A stretch of DNA of 21,343 bases, taken from IMG/VR virus record IMGVR_UViG_3300022752_000451, positions 1 through 21,343 of that record; one strand, given 5' to 3'. Source of the stretch: a virus. Both the position numbers and the translations under genes were made by a program. Positions 21,301-21,343 of this stretch are shown piece after piece (position 1 is the first letter of the stretch; the number at the start of each line of letters is the position of its first letter). The notes under the pieces were generated by a model that was not told where the DNA came from, did no database searches, and saw nothing but the letters and a program-made list of their open reading frames with translations.

Positions 21301-21343
21301 AACTTCATCAATTGGGAACTTGCCTAAAACTGTGATTGCAAGA
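18322..21343 (-). CDS. Tape-measure-like tail protein, C-terminal part (5' end beyond window)
   Basis: The frame is open to the right edge (18 more codons before a TTG at 21288, reading LAITVLGKFPIDEVAVTI), so about 1006 residues are visible and the true start lies outside. The first 200 residues carry several hydrophobic segments, including two copies of an (F)xIDEV.VT block 71 residues apart followed by membrane-like stretches. The next 620 residues are about eight helical repeats of roughly 77-92 residues (see the repeat entry). The last 100 residues are less hydrophobic, with an INVSVTIDSREIAASL strand region and a soft NPNYTGYN end. Long helical proteins with membrane segments next to baseplate genes are typical tape measure proteins, which set tail length and enter the cell with the DNA. 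A large hub protein is the alternative. Confidence 0.7.
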   Translation of the reverse strand, partial: LAITVLGKFPIDEVAVTILVMTAFTVLFAGMAALFATLAVVGTGVQINSQQIMIGMVAAAAALVVIGMAAYTAIKTFKDFKIDEVLVTLAAIGGMTAIFMAVGLLVLELSVVGAAVIATFGVALAGLVAVDEVIDGVTKTAIRTIGHLGSIKESDAEKTFSIMDSMVDMFAKVGVLTALLAGIAFIIATKAPLAVLGIVATGVFVYALAKMSEKIIRDMSTINIDENKAKALSAIIGAISDLIKNIAGAVAELMGASGRSVLGAIIGIDFSVWSSAPSKIESLLTTVKEMATTLITSIANIQGDPETLKAKAGVFTTIAQGIVGLLRPLANFVSETTGTSSVVGALLGGDLGSSQNNFMKIKQPLEEFLKTIFGEQGIVPTITESFKNLSPAQTEAVKAGAVLLGAFVPAIVDLTKTLPEMIRAVTGLVDELDTEGQISSVLLDIQILITNIVGSMSRMLTSVISSIGTLISNSAITPEKLKGAEAIGNILKSVTELAKVFTLSPDQIRAFRDVDGTFTDEKVDMSALGTYLSSITKQVQQLINGDPAHPENKGIKGIIDTIATMTVDENKIKGIQAIASIMEVIGRIIPPIMNAIQTASQSVSAATLTPAQIRERTNLISTTISSISTAISNMFTTIIPNMISSLQTMPVNVKGLDSKVKAIKNVFDLIGVVAGITSSLQVTTTGTGGTTTTSVRSVLDTINPPLNLLIGLFSKSRIGNVPGYGETTENALKAVAAFTPPRGIAGKAQTIKTVFEAVKSLIEATASINSVATGAQTPIAARFLDIPLQNVDKVISGLTSGGSGVNPLMNPQAFRNVSVVKENIRGKGALLTSVRDSLQELTSAASGIGNIAAVDASAGARLRENIDRIFGPSNAILPILAEHFGSGTDQSGVRISSITTMIREQAIAPMRSMVTAYNDFVNELRNLSGGDGPLRVALTNLGTTLGGRQTLAVQNAAVKAQINVSVTIDSREIAASLRDTTYRTETAANQKAFNTTAFNPNYTGYN
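18799..20670 (-). repeat. Tandem ~85-residue helical repeats in the tape-measure-like protein
   Basis: Eight diverged units begin with a Lys-Ala helix motif: NKAKALSAIIGAISDL, LKAKAGVFTTIAQGIV, TEAVKAGAVLLGAFV, KLKGAEAIGNILKSV, NKIKGIQAIASIMEV, SKVKAIKNVFDLIGV, GKAQTIKTVFEAVKS and RGKGALLTSVRDSL. Counted from the TTG at 21288 they start near residues 208, 289, 375, 461, 551, 639, 727 and 806, a spacing of about 77-92. A second shared element (RSVLGAIIG...KIESLL and SSVVGALLG...KIKQPL) occurs between the first units. This is a protein-level repeat; the DNA copies are diverged. Confidence 0.65.

Noticed and set aside
1-21343. CRISPR arrays, tRNA or rRNA genes, insertion sequences and attachment sites.
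   Set aside because: No regularly spaced DNA repeats, cloverleaf-like sequence, transposase frame with terminal repeats or integrase was seen.

Overview
This window looks like part of a tailed-phage genome (Caudoviricetes, probably a long-tailed, T4-related or 'far-T4' myovirus). The evidence is a dense, almost entirely leftward gene set that combines large tail and baseplate genes with a T4-type recombination set (a gp32-like ssDNA-binding protein and a UvsX/RecA-like recombinase), a stand-alone family A DNA polymerase and an HD-domain hydrolase. There are no tRNA or rRNA genes and no CRISPR array. The host cannot be read from the sequence; a small lipoprotein gene fits a bacterial host with Lgt/Lsp processing.

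Layout, in the direction of leftward transcription from right to left. Positions 21343-18322 hold the C-terminal part of a very long tape-measure-like protein, cut by the window edge, with hydrophobic segments and about eight helical repeats of roughly 85 residues. A 65-residue helical protein follows (18320-18123). Then come three tail/baseplate genes: 1191 aa (18103-14528), a 97-aa LysM/gpX-like protein (14520-14227) and a 1128-aa baseplate-hub-like protein (14205-10819). Next is a replication/recombination block: polA-like polymerase (10785-9661), HD hydrolase (9664-9056, ATGA overlap), gp32-like SSB (8947-8102) with a strong terminator, and the interrupted recombinase locus (7936-4654). 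The left 4.5 kb holds a gamma-glutamylcyclotransferase-like gene and small accessory or hypothetical genes, including one lipoprotein and the only rightward gene (760-1086).

The most striking part is the recombinase locus. The uvsX/recA-like gene is split in two by inteins placed in the ssDNA-binding L2 loop. The 5' gene encodes the ATPase core, a complete 168-residue mini-intein, a 7-residue piece of host protein (TMYGDPS), and only the first 15 residues of a second intein before a stop codon. About 1 kb later, after a free-standing Vsr-like (EDxHD-type) homing endonuclease gene, a third gene encodes the remaining 125 residues of that second intein fused to the recombinase C-terminus. A functional 420-residue recombinase would need one cis-splicing and one trans-splicing event, seven residues apart. 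The 63-nt gap before the endonuclease folds almost entirely into one hairpin that buries the endonuclease ribosome binding site. This matches the 'fractured gene' arrangement and the atypically split class of inteins; the combination of a cis intein and an ultra-short split intein in one loop is what deserves a second look.

The gene calls rest on motif reading and alignment by eye. The tail protein roles are the least certain; the recombinase, inteins, polymerase, SSB and HD calls are well supported.
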